33,827 bases of DNA from an uncultured Bdellovibrionales bacterium (GCA_937903155.1 CALCZU010000103.1:1-33827), one strand, 5' to 3'; positions 8,297 to 16,377 are shown, numbered from the stretch's first letter. The notes: generated from the sequence alone by a model not told the origin. Translations and numbers: made by a program.

Positions 8297-9628
8297 GTGG
8301 ATTATCTAGCTCTAACCTTGTGGACTCCGATTGTCGGGTTTTTCTTTTTCATATGGCCGCCAAAGAAGGCTTTGCTCATTTCGGTGATGTTAGGGGCGTT
8401 GTTTTTACCAATGACCTCGGTCAAAATCATGGAGGGGGTCCCCCTTGTCTCGAAAAGTACGTTGATTGGTTTTGCAGCTTTTTTATGTTTGATTTGGAAA
8501 TTTACAAAATCCATTTCGGAGTGGCGCATTCGTTGGATAGACCTGCCAATGATCGTTTGGTGTTTTATTCCCATAGCCACTTCTATTTCAAATGATCTCG
8601 GTTTTCTGGATGGACTTTCGGCTTGTTTTACACGCTTTTTTGAATGGGGTGTTCCGTATTGGGCAGGGCGTATCGTTTTCACGGGATTGGACGACATCGT
8701 ACTATATGAAAAATATCTTTTTTTGGGAGGATTAATCTACGTTCCTCTATGTCTAATTGAGATTCGGTTTAGCCCTCAGCTACACAATTTTGTTTACGGA
8801 TATCATCAGCATGGTTTTGGACAAACGCTTAGAATGGGTGGATTCCGCCCCACGGTTTTTATGCAACATGGATTGGCGGTGGCGCTCTGGATGCTGGCAG
8901 CCTCGCTATCAGGATTTACTCACTTGATTTTTCCAAAAGGAGATACGAAACTCGCGAAGTCATTTGTGATTTGGGCTTGGGTTTTGATTTTCACGTTTTT
9001 CCTTTGTAAATCCACCGGCGCAATAGTCCTTTTTCTGTTTTGTGCTATGGGGATTTATCTCGGAGTGAAGCGAGCGAATGCGAAAATTCTCAAACTGCTT
9101 ATTTGGATTCCGCCTCTCTACATTGGCACCCGTAGCACCGGCCTTTGGAGTGCCGAAAACTTAGTAAAAATGAGTGTGCAATTGTTTGGCGAAGAGAGAG
9201 CAGAATCGCTCGCATTTCGGATCATGAACGAGAATTTAATTGTCTTTCACGCGTGGGCACGTCCCTTTTTGGGATGGGGGGGATGGGGAAGGGCTGCGGT
9301 AATCAATCCAGCGACTTCCAAGCTGACTATTTTTGATGGTTTGTGGGGTATTGCTTTCGGAGTGAATGGTTATATTGGTCTGGTCAGTATCACGCTGGCA
9401 ACTCTTATACCGGTTCTAGTTGCCTTTCGACGTTTTCCCCCAAAAACCTGGGCGTTACGAGACAATATTCCAGTGGTCACCTTGATGTTTATCGGCGCGG
9501 CGTACGCCGTCGACAATCTCCTCAATAATATGCCAAATTCGTTTTTGCTGATGGGGGTTGGAGCTTTGTTAACTCAAGGGTTTCGCCCCTTCACGGTTTC
9601 GGAAGTCAAAAATACTTACACTTTATAA
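8297..9628 (+). CDS. O-antigen ligase/polymerase-like integral membrane protein
   Basis: A 443-residue, very hydrophobic protein with about ten predicted transmembrane helices. A larger extracytoplasmic loop around 300-335 contains FHAWARPFLGWGGWGRAA, of the kind seen in WaaL/Wzy-type enzymes (H and R residues near a G-W-G pattern). Such proteins polymerise lipid-linked repeat units or ligate them at the periplasmic face of the inner membrane. I infer a Wzy-like polymerase because the locus also has a Wzc-like co-polymerase. The start used is GTG at 8297; no good ribosome site precedes it. A ten-codon reading frame (8277-8309) overlaps this start and might couple translation. The gene ends 2 bp from the convergent HAD gene. 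Confidence 0.8.
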   Translation: MDYLALTLWTPIVGFFFFIWPPKKALLISVMLGALFLPMTSVKIMEGVPLVSKSTLIGFAAFLCLIWKFTKSISEWRIRWIDLPMIVWCFIPIATSISNDLGFLDGLSACFTRFFEWGVPYWAGRIVFTGLDDIVLYEKYLFLGGLIYVPLCLIEIRFSPQLHNFVYGYHQHGFGQTLRMGGFRPTVFMQHGLAVALWMLAASLSGFTHLIFPKGDTKLAKSFVIWAWVLIFTFFLCKSTGAIVLFLFCAMGIYLGVKRANAKILKLLIWIPPLYIGTRSTGLWSAENLVKMSVQLFGEERAESLAFRIMNENLIVFHAWARPFLGWGGWGRAAVINPATSKLTIFDGLWGIAFGVNGYIGLVSITLATLIPVLVAFRRFPPKTWALRDNIPVVTLMFIGAAYAVDNLLNNMPNSFLLMGVGALLTQGFRPFTVSEVKNTYTL

Positions 9629-9630
9629 AA

Positions 9631-9984
9631 CTAGTCTCTGGGTTTAACGGCTTCGAGAGTTTCTTGCCAATTTCCTTTAAACTGGATCGCACGGTCGTCG
9701 ATGTAGTAGTCTGCAATGGGTTTATCTTCTAAGTGAAGTTCATCGAATTCGATTCCAAAATCATTTAGGAGCTGCATCACGAATAAGGATTCTTCTTTTA
9801 GTTTTCCTTTGGTACGCGCGATATAAAACCGGCAGGTGTAGATAACAATCCGGTGTCCCTGGCTTCGCAGTTCCTTCAAGGCTTGGGCGGCACCCGGGAT
9901 AGGCGAGAGACCTTCGCTTTCAGAATATTGAATCAAGGTGTCATCCAGATCGACTACGATCGTCAGAGAGCGGGGTGGTTTCAT
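9631..9984 (-). CDS. Small HAD-superfamily phosphatase/hydrolase
   Basis: A 117-residue protein with all HAD motifs in order: VDLDDT (D12 nucleophile, D14 acid/base), T50 in IVIYTCRF, K88 in LEDKPI, and the acidic pair D96-D97 in YYIDDRAI. It lacks a separate cap domain. Such short HAD proteins in polysaccharide clusters probably dephosphorylate a sugar phosphate or related metabolite in the cytoplasm; the substrate is not determined. It follows the Wzc-like gene by 29 bp on the same strand. Its start codon lies inside a perfect 9-bp inverted repeat, which could hide the start in an mRNA hairpin. Confidence 0.85.
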   Translation of the reverse strand: MKPPRSLTIVVDLDDTLIQYSESEGLSPIPGAAQALKELRSQGHRIVIYTCRFYIARTKGKLKEESLFVMQLLNDFGIEFDELHLEDKPIADYYIDDRAIQFKGNWQETLEAVKPRD

Positions 9985-10006
9985 GGTATTGAAATTTTAC
10001 CATGAA
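9980..10006 (-). promoter_or_regulatory. Inverted repeat covering the start codon of the HAD gene
   Basis: The arms TTCATGGTA (9980-9988) and TACCATGAA (9998-10006) are perfectly complementary over 9 bp, with a 9-nt spacer. In the minus-strand transcript, the start codon of the HAD gene (9984-9982) is in the 3' arm and an out-of-frame AUG is in the 5' arm. A hairpin would limit initiation, or mark an mRNA processing point between the Wzc-like and HAD genes. It has no T-run and so is not a typical terminator. Confidence 0.45.
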
Positions 10007-10013
10007 TTCACGT

Positions 10014-12221
10014 TTACGCGGATAGGCGGTCTTTTCGATTTCGGTACTGATAAATATTGGCTTGGCTCTGTGCGTGACTGTTTTCTTTCAGTTTGGCTTG
10101 GGTAATCATGGTGCACACTGAGAAATTGGCTTTCACTCGGCCACTAGCGACTTCATTTGCGATATGTTCCACTTCGGCACGGGTTGTTTTGCCTTCTGGG
10201 CAGCAAATGACCAAAGCGTCTGCGTGTTCACCCAAAACGGCGCTATCTGTGAAAAAAGCCGGAGGGCCATCGAGGATAATGACGTCGAATGATTTTTTTA
10301 GTTCAGCAATTTCTGTTTTAAGTTGATGGGCTAAATACTGGGCCGCGTTTTTATCTTCAGTATCGGAAGGAAGTGGACGCACCATATTTAAGGTATTTTT
10401 AAATTCCGTAATCGCGGAAGTCTGGCATGCCTTCAATAAGTCTTGCATCGTCGCCCAGGGGTGAATTTCGTTAGGTGCTTCTTTCGATAAGGTTGTGTAT
10501 TCGATTAAATTTGAATGAGACGCACGGTAGTCGCAATCGATGGCTACAACCGAGAGGCCGGAACGTCTTAAACTTAAACTAATTGCGAGGGTAGAGATGG
10601 ATTTACCACCTTTATCTGCGGCACTCGTGAAGAGCATTACCTGGGATTGAAGATTTGATTGAGGAAATAAAACGGACTTGATCGCCAATGAAGTTCGAGA
10701 AATGACCTCACTACTGACAAAAGTTCGGATAACATTATTTAATTTCAAGTTTGGGAAATACGGGATGGTCCCGACACATCGGTGATTTGGAATGTTCAAT
10801 TTTCCTAGGTCATACTTTGTGAAGATGGTTCCTTTAATAAAAGGGGTTCCAACGCAGATAAATAAAACTGCAAAAATGCAGAGCACGCTTCCATAGGCAA
10901 GAGACTTTCCTTTATTGGATTGAACGGAGGCGTCTGTAATCATGGGTTCATCTGTCTGAACAAACTGATTCATATCCGAACCGGATTCTTGAACCGAAGC
11001 GGCGAGATAACGCTGATTGAGAGAGCTTAGCAAGCTTTTTCTCTGTTCTTTTTTGAAAACAAGTTCTGCAACCTGGGCTGTCAGTTTTGGGATCTCAGAC
11101 ATTTTGGTGCTGAGCTCTTTATAATACTTTTCAGCAACTTCTTTCCTCTTTAGAATGGAGGCTAGATTCGTTTCCATAGTGGTCTGAGTTTTTTTCAATT
11201 CTCCAATTACTTTTTCAGTCGATTCGTTGGAAAACGGAATGCTGGAATTGAGGGCCGAATCGAGTTTCTGTTTTAACTTTTCGACGGTTTCATCTTCTCC
11301 GCCCAACGCAGCCATCCGAACTTGCAACTCCTGCATCAATTTAGAAACTTCAATTTCGCTTCCCAATCTCAAATGTGATTTTACGTATTCGGTGATTTGT
11401 TTTTGAATGGCGTACACTTTGGCAAGACCTGCGCGATTTGCCTGTTCGTCCAACTCAGCCGACAAAAATGCATTTTTTGCAGTGATGAGGTCTTTGTAAG
11501 TGGTCGCTGCCATGTCTAAGCTGCTGGGGAAACTGTTTTCGACTTCAAACTTAGCAACTTCTTGTTGAGCCTCAATTAGGAGTTTGTTCGTCACTTTGAT
11601 TTGGCTTTCGAGATTCTCGATAAGATTTCGTCTCTTCTTATCAATGATGTCATCGTTTAATTTCATTAGAGATGATCCGAGCACCTTCGTCACCGCGAGG
11701 GCCCTATCCGGATCTGAATCCGAGTATCCAATCGTGAATGTGCTCGAGGCGAGGTCTTGCTCGAAGAAAACTTGCCTTTTGAATGCGAGATAGTTTGCGT
11801 CGCGCCACTTGTCTCTTCCGCTTAAATACTTTTCGCCGTAAAAGATTTTGTCGAAGATAGTACTGGATTTAGGTCCTGAACTTTCCGCGTCGTCTTGTTG
11901 TCGTAATTTATCTAAGATTTCCTTTTTAACAGATTCGTAAATTGGAAACGACTGAACGAGTTGCTTTTGAGTCATGATAATGACAGAACGTTCCAACTCC
12001 GGCATCGCACCTGTGAGAGCGGCACTGTCCAAACGTGGAGATTTCGATGCTTGTGCAAAATACGTTGTTTTGGGTAAATACTGAATCGGACTGAATCTCA
12101 CCCAAAGCACAACCATGACAAAGCCTACCGAAAAAAGGATTAATGCCCTTTTCCAATTGCTGACTAGTGCATTGCGCACGTAGGACAAAAGTCGATCTTG
12201 ATTTGAGTCTGAACTCCACAT
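10014..12221 (-). CDS. Wzc/ExoP-type polysaccharide co-polymerase with ATPase (BY-kinase-like) domain
   Basis: A 735-residue protein with two membrane helices (~27-43 and ~441-459) flanking a long periplasmic Wzz-type region. The region is rich in coiled coil, roughly 200-400. The cytoplasmic C-terminal domain carries Walker A SAADKGGKS (533-541), Walker A' VVAIDCDYR (558-566) and Walker B DVIILDGPP (646-654). This is the architecture of polysaccharide co-polymerases that control chain length and export with the polymerase. The C-terminal tail has only two close tyrosines (Y724, Y726 in NIYQYRNR), far fewer than the Tyr cluster of Wzc, so autophosphorylation control may be reduced or different. 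It is divergent from the dehydratase-SLBB pair and is followed by the HAD gene. No ribosome site is obvious before the ATG. Confidence 0.9.
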   Translation of the reverse strand: MWSSDSNQDRLLSYVRNALVSNWKRALILFSVGFVMVVLWVRFSPIQYLPKTTYFAQASKSPRLDSAALTGAMPELERSVIIMTQKQLVQSFPIYESVKKEILDKLRQQDDAESSGPKSSTIFDKIFYGEKYLSGRDKWRDANYLAFKRQVFFEQDLASSTFTIGYSDSDPDRALAVTKVLGSSLMKLNDDIIDKKRRNLIENLESQIKVTNKLLIEAQQEVAKFEVENSFPSSLDMAATTYKDLITAKNAFLSAELDEQANRAGLAKVYAIQKQITEYVKSHLRLGSEIEVSKLMQELQVRMAALGGEDETVEKLKQKLDSALNSSIPFSNESTEKVIGELKKTQTTMETNLASILKRKEVAEKYYKELSTKMSEIPKLTAQVAELVFKKEQRKSLLSSLNQRYLAASVQESGSDMNQFVQTDEPMITDASVQSNKGKSLAYGSVLCIFAVLFICVGTPFIKGTIFTKYDLGKLNIPNHRCVGTIPYFPNLKLNNVIRTFVSSEVISRTSLAIKSVLFPQSNLQSQVMLFTSAADKGGKSISTLAISLSLRRSGLSVVAIDCDYRASHSNLIEYTTLSKEAPNEIHPWATMQDLLKACQTSAITEFKNTLNMVRPLPSDTEDKNAAQYLAHQLKTEIAELKKSFDVIILDGPPAFFTDSAVLGEHADALVICCPEGKTTRAEVEHIANEVASGRVKANFSVCTMITQAKLKENSHAQSQANIYQYRNRKDRLSA

Positions 12222-12447
12222 TACAACTGCTTATCGGTAAAAACTTGGAAAAAATCAAATATCTTTAATATATCGCGTTAGAACTTCCTGCGGCGGCCTA
12301 TTGGACGGATTTTTCGAAGTGGCGGAATTGAGTTTAATGGGACAGTTTTTTCCTTGCAGTGATTTACTATCACCTGTTCGAAAACATAAATTCGTTTGTG
12401 TTAGATCATGAAAAAATCTCCATACTTTACTTCTTCACCCACCTAGC

Positions 12448-12461
12448 ACTTCCGCCGAAGT
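12448..12461. promoter_or_regulatory. Short dyad (ACTTC/GAAGT) upstream of dehydratase gene
   Basis: ACTTC-CGCC-GAAGT forms a five-base-pair dyad, followed 7 bp later by a GGAGG ribosome site at 12469-12473. The 264-bp gap between the divergent co-polymerase and dehydratase genes should hold promoters for both, but I found no convincing -35/-10 pair. A partly related string, GAAGTGGCGGAA, occurs further upstream around 12317. The dyad is weak evidence for a regulator site or 5' leader hairpin. Confidence 0.2.
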
Positions 12462-12485
12462 AAACAGTGGAGGATATTGATTCAC

Positions 12486-13511
12486 ATGAAAAAAAAGAGA
12501 GTATTACTGACAGGTCTAGCAGGTTTTATCGGACACCATATTGGTGAATCTATCCTCAAGAATACCGACTGGGAAATCGTTGGTATGGATCGTCTTGATT
12601 TCTCAGGCTCCCTCCATAGACTGACCGAGATTGAAATTTGGGAAAAAGAGAAACACCGAATTCAGTTCGTCTGGCATGACTTAAAAGCCCCCGTAAATGA
12701 GCTTCTCGCCAAAAAAATCGGGCATATTGATTTCGTTCTCCATCTCGCCGCAGGAACTCATGTGGATCGCTCGATCACAAATCCGATGGATTTTGTGATG
12801 GACAACGTGGTCGCAACCTGCAACTTGTTGGACTATGCGAGAACTTTAAAAAATTTAGAGAAGTTTGTTTACTTCAGTACAGATGAAGTTTTCGGACCTG
12901 CTCCTAAAGGGGTCGCCTATCGAGAGTGGGATCGCTATAACTCTGGCAATCCTTACTCCGCGACGAAAGCGGGTGGCGAAGAGCTTTGTTTGGCTTACCA
13001 CAACACCTTTAAAGTTCCCGTTTTCATCACCCACTGTATGAATGTGTTTGGCGAAAGACAGCACGCGGAGAAGTTCATTCCGCTTGTCATTGGAGCTGTA
13101 GAAGAGGGCAGAAAAATTTCCATTCATTCAGATGCGAAGAAGAAAAATCCGGGCAGCCGATTCTATATTCACGCCAGAAACGTCGCGCAAGCGATTTTGT
13201 TTTTACTTGAAAAGGGAACAGCCGGCGAAAAATACAATATCGTTGGCGAAAAAGAATTGAACAACCTCGAATTGGCTCAAATTATCGCGAAAGCAGTTGG
13301 AAAACCGCTCAATTATGAGCTTGTCGATTTTCATTCGTCGCGCCCTGGTCACGACTTACGGTACGCACTTGATGGGTCAAAATTGAGTGAAATGGGTTTT
13401 GAGTTCCCAAAAACATTGGAACAGTCGCTTAAGAAAACCGTCCAATGGTATTTGGCTCATCCTGATTGGTTAAATCTTGTCGGTACGTCGAACAGAAAGA
13501 AAGCGGCATAA
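12486..13511 (+). CDS. NAD-dependent nucleotide-sugar 4,6-dehydratase (RmlB-like extended SDR)
   Basis: A 341-residue extended short-chain dehydrogenase. It has the NAD-binding motif GLAGFIG (10-16), HLAAGTHVDRSI (86-97), the dehydratase triad residues STDEVFG (T132, D133, E134) and Y157-x3-K161 in NPYSATK. The Asp-Glu pair after Thr is typical of NDP-glucose 4,6-dehydratases rather than simple epimerases. It differs clearly from the RmlB encoded at 29393 (for example at EREWDRYNSG-like insert residues), so it may use another nucleotide sugar. It would make a 4-keto-6-deoxy sugar in the cytoplasm for this locus. The ATG at 12486 is chosen over the TTG at 12477; GGAGG lies 12 bp upstream. The SLBB gene follows 4 bp after the stop. 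Confidence 0.85.
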   Translation: MKKKRVLLTGLAGFIGHHIGESILKNTDWEIVGMDRLDFSGSLHRLTEIEIWEKEKHRIQFVWHDLKAPVNELLAKKIGHIDFVLHLAAGTHVDRSITNPMDFVMDNVVATCNLLDYARTLKNLEKFVYFSTDEVFGPAPKGVAYREWDRYNSGNPYSATKAGGEELCLAYHNTFKVPVFITHCMNVFGERQHAEKFIPLVIGAVEEGRKISIHSDAKKKNPGSRFYIHARNVAQAILFLLEKGTAGEKYNIVGEKELNNLELAQIIAKAVGKPLNYELVDFHSSRPGHDLRYALDGSKLSEMGFEFPKTLEQSLKKTVQWYLAHPDWLNLVGTSNRKKAA

Positions 13512-13515
13512 CCAA

Positions 13516-14097
13516 ATGAAAACGCTTAGCAAAATTAAATACGGCCCCAACGGAGCTTTCTTTCTTTTGCGTAGCTTTTTGGTTTTCACGCTTTCGTCAA
13601 TGACAGTCATTTCACCTTTACTTGCCGACACCTCTGGCGACGGGTCGGAAGTAAAGTTAACGGTACCGAAGAAGAAAAGTCCGTTGTCTTTGAATCTCGA
13701 AAACACTCAGATTCAACCTCCTGGGCTTATTTCAAAGTCTAGTTCTGAATATTTCTCAAGTATCCCGGATGCAAAGCTCTTGGTTCCAGTTCATGTGTGG
13801 GGTGAAGTTAAAGAACCTGGCGTACACTTCGTTCCGCTGGGTAGCAGCATCGCGGAAGCAGTGAGTTCCTCGGGAGGACCCACGTCCACCGCTTCAATGC
13901 CGACAGTCACGTTGCGCAGAAAATCTGAAAGTGAAAGAGATGTCGATCTCTTTAAAATCGGCTTGTCCGAAAAAGTAGCGGCACACGATACGATCGTGAT
14001 TAGTCGCTCGACTCGGTCCGATTTGCCACTCTATTTTGGTGGAATCTCGATTCTGCTTTCGGCAGCGTCTTTAGTGGTATTACTTCTTAAAAGGTAA
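13516..14097 (+). CDS. Single-SLBB-domain polysaccharide export-type protein with C-terminal membrane helix
   Basis: A 193-residue protein. An N-terminal hydrophobic segment (residues 13-36, FFLLRSFLVFTLSSMTVISPLLA) acts as signal peptide or anchor. A linker follows, then one SLBB-type domain at about 91-165 (VPVHVWGEVKEPGVHFVPLGSSIAEAVSSSGG), and a C-terminal helix at 171-191 ending in LLLKR. SLBB domains occur in Wza-type exporters, but the N-terminal polysaccharide export domain is missing and the length is about half that of Wza. It is therefore not a complete outer-membrane channel. The Wzc-like protein is encoded divergently, so a periplasmic partner role in export is likely but inferred. 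The start at 13516 avoids the overlap that the longer frame (13477) would have with the upstream gene. Confidence 0.75.
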   Translation: MKTLSKIKYGPNGAFFLLRSFLVFTLSSMTVISPLLADTSGDGSEVKLTVPKKKSPLSLNLENTQIQPPGLISKSSSEYFSSIPDAKLLVPVHVWGEVKEPGVHFVPLGSSIAEAVSSSGGPTSTASMPTVTLRRKSESERDVDLFKIGLSEKVAAHDTIVISRSTRSDLPLYFGGISILLSAASLVVLLLKR

Positions 14098-14475
14098 CTA
14101 GCCTTTTTTCGAGACCTCGACGAATTTCAATCGCACCTCAGCCAGCAAATTTTCCATGAGCTGGTTTTCTTCAGCCGTTAAATTCCCTTTGGTTTTTTTC
14201 TGAAGCACTTCGAGAATATCAATATTCTGTTTTGCAAAATCGAGATTTTTTACGGTCTTCGACGTATTGGGATCCGGAGATAAACCCATATTGATCAAAG
14301 CAGAAGTTGCGAAAGAAAATACGAGGGTCCCAAAATCAATTTGTTGGGGCGGGGCACTTAACTCTTCTTTGCCTTCTTTCATGACAAAACCTTCTCCTTG
14401 AGAAGTCGCATCCGTTGCTCCTGAGGAAGCACGTTTGTCAGTCACTTTAAAATCTTGATCTTTACTCATGTCCAT
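14098..14475 (-). CDS. DUF1844 family protein
   Basis: A 125-residue soluble protein. The first ~45 residues are polar and low in complexity. Residues ~46-122 carry the DUF1844 pattern: DFGTLVFSFATSALINMGLSPDP, then NLDFAKQNIDILEVLQKKTKGNLTAEENQLMENLLAEVRLKFVEV. The family is common in former deltaproteobacteria, acidobacteria and planctomycetes; its function is unknown. It follows the Ala/Pro-rich membrane protein gene by 11 bp and both are probably co-transcribed. A GGAGAA element just upstream supports the ATG at 14475. The gene abuts the convergent SLBB gene with no gap. Confidence 0.85.
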   Translation of the reverse strand: MDMSKDQDFKVTDKRASSGATDATSQGEGFVMKEGKEELSAPPQQIDFGTLVFSFATSALINMGLSPDPNTSKTVKNLDFAKQNIDILEVLQKKTKGNLTAEENQLMENLLAEVRLKFVEVSKKG

Positions 14476-14486
14476 TGCTTCTCCGT

Positions 14487-15482
14487 TTAAGGTTTTTCGA
14501 CCTGTTTCTTATTATTCGCAGAGACAACGTCTCTCACAGATTTCACAGGTGCCGCGCTCGCTGGCACTGGCGCTGCGTCTGCAGTTTTTTCAGGAGTCGA
14601 CGCAGCTGCTTTTGGCGTTGGAGGAACATCTTGCGGCTCAACGGGTGCTTGCGGTTTTGCGGCAGGTGCCGGAGGAGCTACGGGAGTTGCTTTCGCTGCC
14701 GGAGCGGGCGTTGCTTCAACCGGTTTTGCAGGAGCAGCTTCAGGTGCAGGTTTCGCTGCCGCGGGAGCAGGTGTTGCCGGTGCTGCTGCAGCCGGAGTGG
14801 CGGGAGCAGCAGGCGTCGCAGCCGCAGGTGCAGGTGCAGGGGTCGCGGGTTTCGCCGGAGCGGGTGCTGCAGGTTTTGCAGCGGCGGCTTTTGCCGCTTT
14901 CGCTTTTGCAGCGGCTTCTAAATTTTTAAGTCTTCCACGCCATGTTTCAACTTCAGAATGATCTAATGTCAAAATCGTTGCCGGATCTTCTTTTGCGAGG
15001 GGCAAGATCTTCGCAATGTGAGGCATACGAACCGACAAGCCGTTTAAAACTTTTCGAACAAAGCCCGCGCGATATTCTTTTTGCACGGTCATCTCTTCAA
15101 CCGTTTTGAATTCGGCCGTAAAAAGATTTCTCGGATTTGCAGTGGCGCTAAATTTCGCGCTGAAACTGGCTGGCAACTCCACCGGTTGCACAAACGATTC
15201 TTTTTGAGGCGTTTCAAACGTGACAGTGAAGGTTCCTTCTTTCAATTCATCAAACGGACTTAAATGTTGAAATCGCAATCGGTACACTTCAATTGCAAAC
15301 TGTTTGGGATCCCATTTCACCCAGACGTTTAAGACGTTGCTCCCGTTGCCTTTTGCAATTCCAAAACGCGGAGCGGCTTTTGCGCGCCACCCTTCGACAA
15401 CAGTCGTAATTAAAAAATAAAGTCCTCCAAAAAATGCGAGTACTCCAAACAACGCGCCAAAAAATGTGAGCCAAACGGGCAT
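14487..15482 (-). CDS. Membrane-anchored hypothetical protein with Ala/Pro-rich C-terminal tail
   Basis: A 331-residue protein not assigned to a family. Residues 5-29 form one transmembrane helix (LTFFGALFGVLAFFGGLYFLI). Residues ~35-190 form a folded, beta-rich region with a polar surface. From ~190 to 315 the sequence is an Ala/Pro/Lys-rich low-complexity tail of PAPA, AKPA and ATPA units. The tail looks like an extended spacer of the kind seen in proteins that span the periplasm or bind peptidoglycan (TonB-like), which is inference. The GC-rich repeat coding causes long false reading frames on the other strand. The gene is followed by DUF1844. AAAGG lies 9 bp before the start codon. Confidence 0.8.
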   Translation of the reverse strand: MPVWLTFFGALFGVLAFFGGLYFLITTVVEGWRAKAAPRFGIAKGNGSNVLNVWVKWDPKQFAIEVYRLRFQHLSPFDELKEGTFTVTFETPQKESFVQPVELPASFSAKFSATANPRNLFTAEFKTVEEMTVQKEYRAGFVRKVLNGLSVRMPHIAKILPLAKEDPATILTLDHSEVETWRGRLKNLEAAAKAKAAKAAAAKPAAPAPAKPATPAPAPAAATPAAPATPAAAAPATPAPAAAKPAPEAAPAKPVEATPAPAAKATPVAPPAPAAKPQAPVEPQDVPPTPKAAASTPEKTADAAPVPASAAPVKSVRDVVSANNKKQVEKP

Positions 15483-15516
15483 TTCTTTCTGCCTTTCAAT
15501 CCGGTATTGTTAAGGG

Positions 15517-15543
15517 CCGGAATGCTTCTACAGCATTGACCGG
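15517..15543. promoter_or_regulatory. Imperfect dyad in divergent intergenic region
   Basis: CCGGAATGC (15517-15525) and GCATT-GA-CCGG (15533-15543) can pair around a 7-nt loop, with a two-base bulge. It lies between the divergent Ala/Pro-rich gene and the beta-barrel gene, upstream of the predicted promoter of the latter. It might bind a regulator or be a leader hairpin of the minus-strand gene. Confidence 0.25.
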
Positions 15544-15576
15544 AAATCATTGATTTATTGAACAATTTTTACAGGG

Positions 15577-15606
15577 TTGGGACCTCTTTGTCGAGCGCTG
15601 TATAAT
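15577..15606 (+). promoter_or_regulatory. Sigma70-type promoter for the outer-membrane beta-barrel gene
   Basis: TTGGGA (15577-15582), 18 bp, then a perfect TATAAT (15601-15606). Transcription would start near 15613, giving a leader of about 70 nt before the ATG at 15685. The promoter falls inside the longest possible reading frame, which supports the shorter gene start. Confidence 0.6.
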
Positions 15607-15684
15607 GGTGTAGATAAGAGAACTAAAAAAATGCTAAATTGGTTTTTCTCACCCAAAGAAAAACTAGAAACCCGAGGGGAATCG

Positions 15685-16377
15685 ATGCGTATACAAATAT
15701 TGATAATAATTGGACTTGTTGCGATGGCGTTCCCGAGTTTTGCAGCTCCTGACGCATCGACCGAAGAAAATTCAAAAGCCCGTTACGAATCGCCTCTCAC
15801 CTTCGGATTGGACTTAGAATATTACGCACCGGTCTATAAACAATATTCTTATGCGGTGGATAGCGCGGGCAAGTCGGGAATTTCTTCGATGACGGGAAAA
15901 GCCGCCCAGATTTCCCTCGAATGGCTTCCGTTTGGAAATCGAATTGGAAAACTCGGGGTGGGGATCTCCAGTGGTTACGCAATGATCTCCGATGGCAAAA
16001 TTGTTCAAGATTCTGAGGAAAAAACCGTTTCACTTTCAGTTGTGCCTTCTTCGCTTTTTCTGAGCTATCGTTTTGATTACTTCAAAAACCAACCCTTAGT
16101 TCCTTTCATTAAGTTGGGAGGAAGCGCGAGCTGGGTGCGTCAATCTATCGATGGGGCGGATTCGTTTCAAATGGCCTATGGAATTGACATGGCGGTCGGG
16201 GGAGAATTTTGCTTGAACTCGATTGAACCTAAAGCAGGAAGAGAGTTTGATAGTCGATTTGGAGTCAATGGTACGTATCTCATCGCGGAATATCTGAATT
16301 CGGACCCGATGAATAAAACGACCGCAGTAAACTTGGCTTATTCCGCTTTTCGATTCGGAATGCGATTCGAATTTTAA
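15685..16377 (+). CDS. Outer-membrane beta-barrel protein
   Basis: A 230-residue protein with a clear signal peptide (MRIQILIIIGLVAMAFPSFA, cleavage after FA-A). Alternating-residue beta-strands follow, such as FGLDLEYYAPVYKQY, SLSVVPSSLFLSYRFDYF and FRFGMRFEF. The protein ends in phenylalanine, the usual C-terminal signal for insertion by the BAM complex. The start at 15685 is chosen because GAGGGGA lies 5 bp upstream and the signal peptide begins there. The longer frame would start within the promoter. Function is unknown; small barrels of this size are often structural proteins or lipid or solute pores. It overlaps the convergent small membrane protein gene by 4 bp. Confidence 0.8.
   Translation: MRIQILIIIGLVAMAFPSFAAPDASTEENSKARYESPLTFGLDLEYYAPVYKQYSYAVDSAGKSGISSMTGKAAQISLEWLPFGNRIGKLGVGISSGYAMISDGKIVQDSEEKTVSLSVVPSSLFLSYRFDYFKNQPLVPFIKLGGSASWVRQSIDGADSFQMAYGIDMAVGGEFCLNSIEPKAGREFDSRFGVNGTYLIAEYLNSDPMNKTTAVNLAYSAFRFGMRFEF

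Noticed and set aside
8302..8697. 131-codon minus-strand reading frame
   Set aside because: Antisense to the membrane helices of the polymerase-like gene; basic, no recognisable domain.
14468..14929. Long plus-strand reading frames rich in Gln/Leu/Arg or Cys/Arg
   Set aside because: They are shadows of the Ala/Pro-rich coding repeats on the minus strand; composition is abnormal and no ribosome site is present.
15577..15684. 36-codon extension of the beta-barrel gene
   Set aside because: It would place the start in the promoter; signal peptide and ribosome site support 15685.
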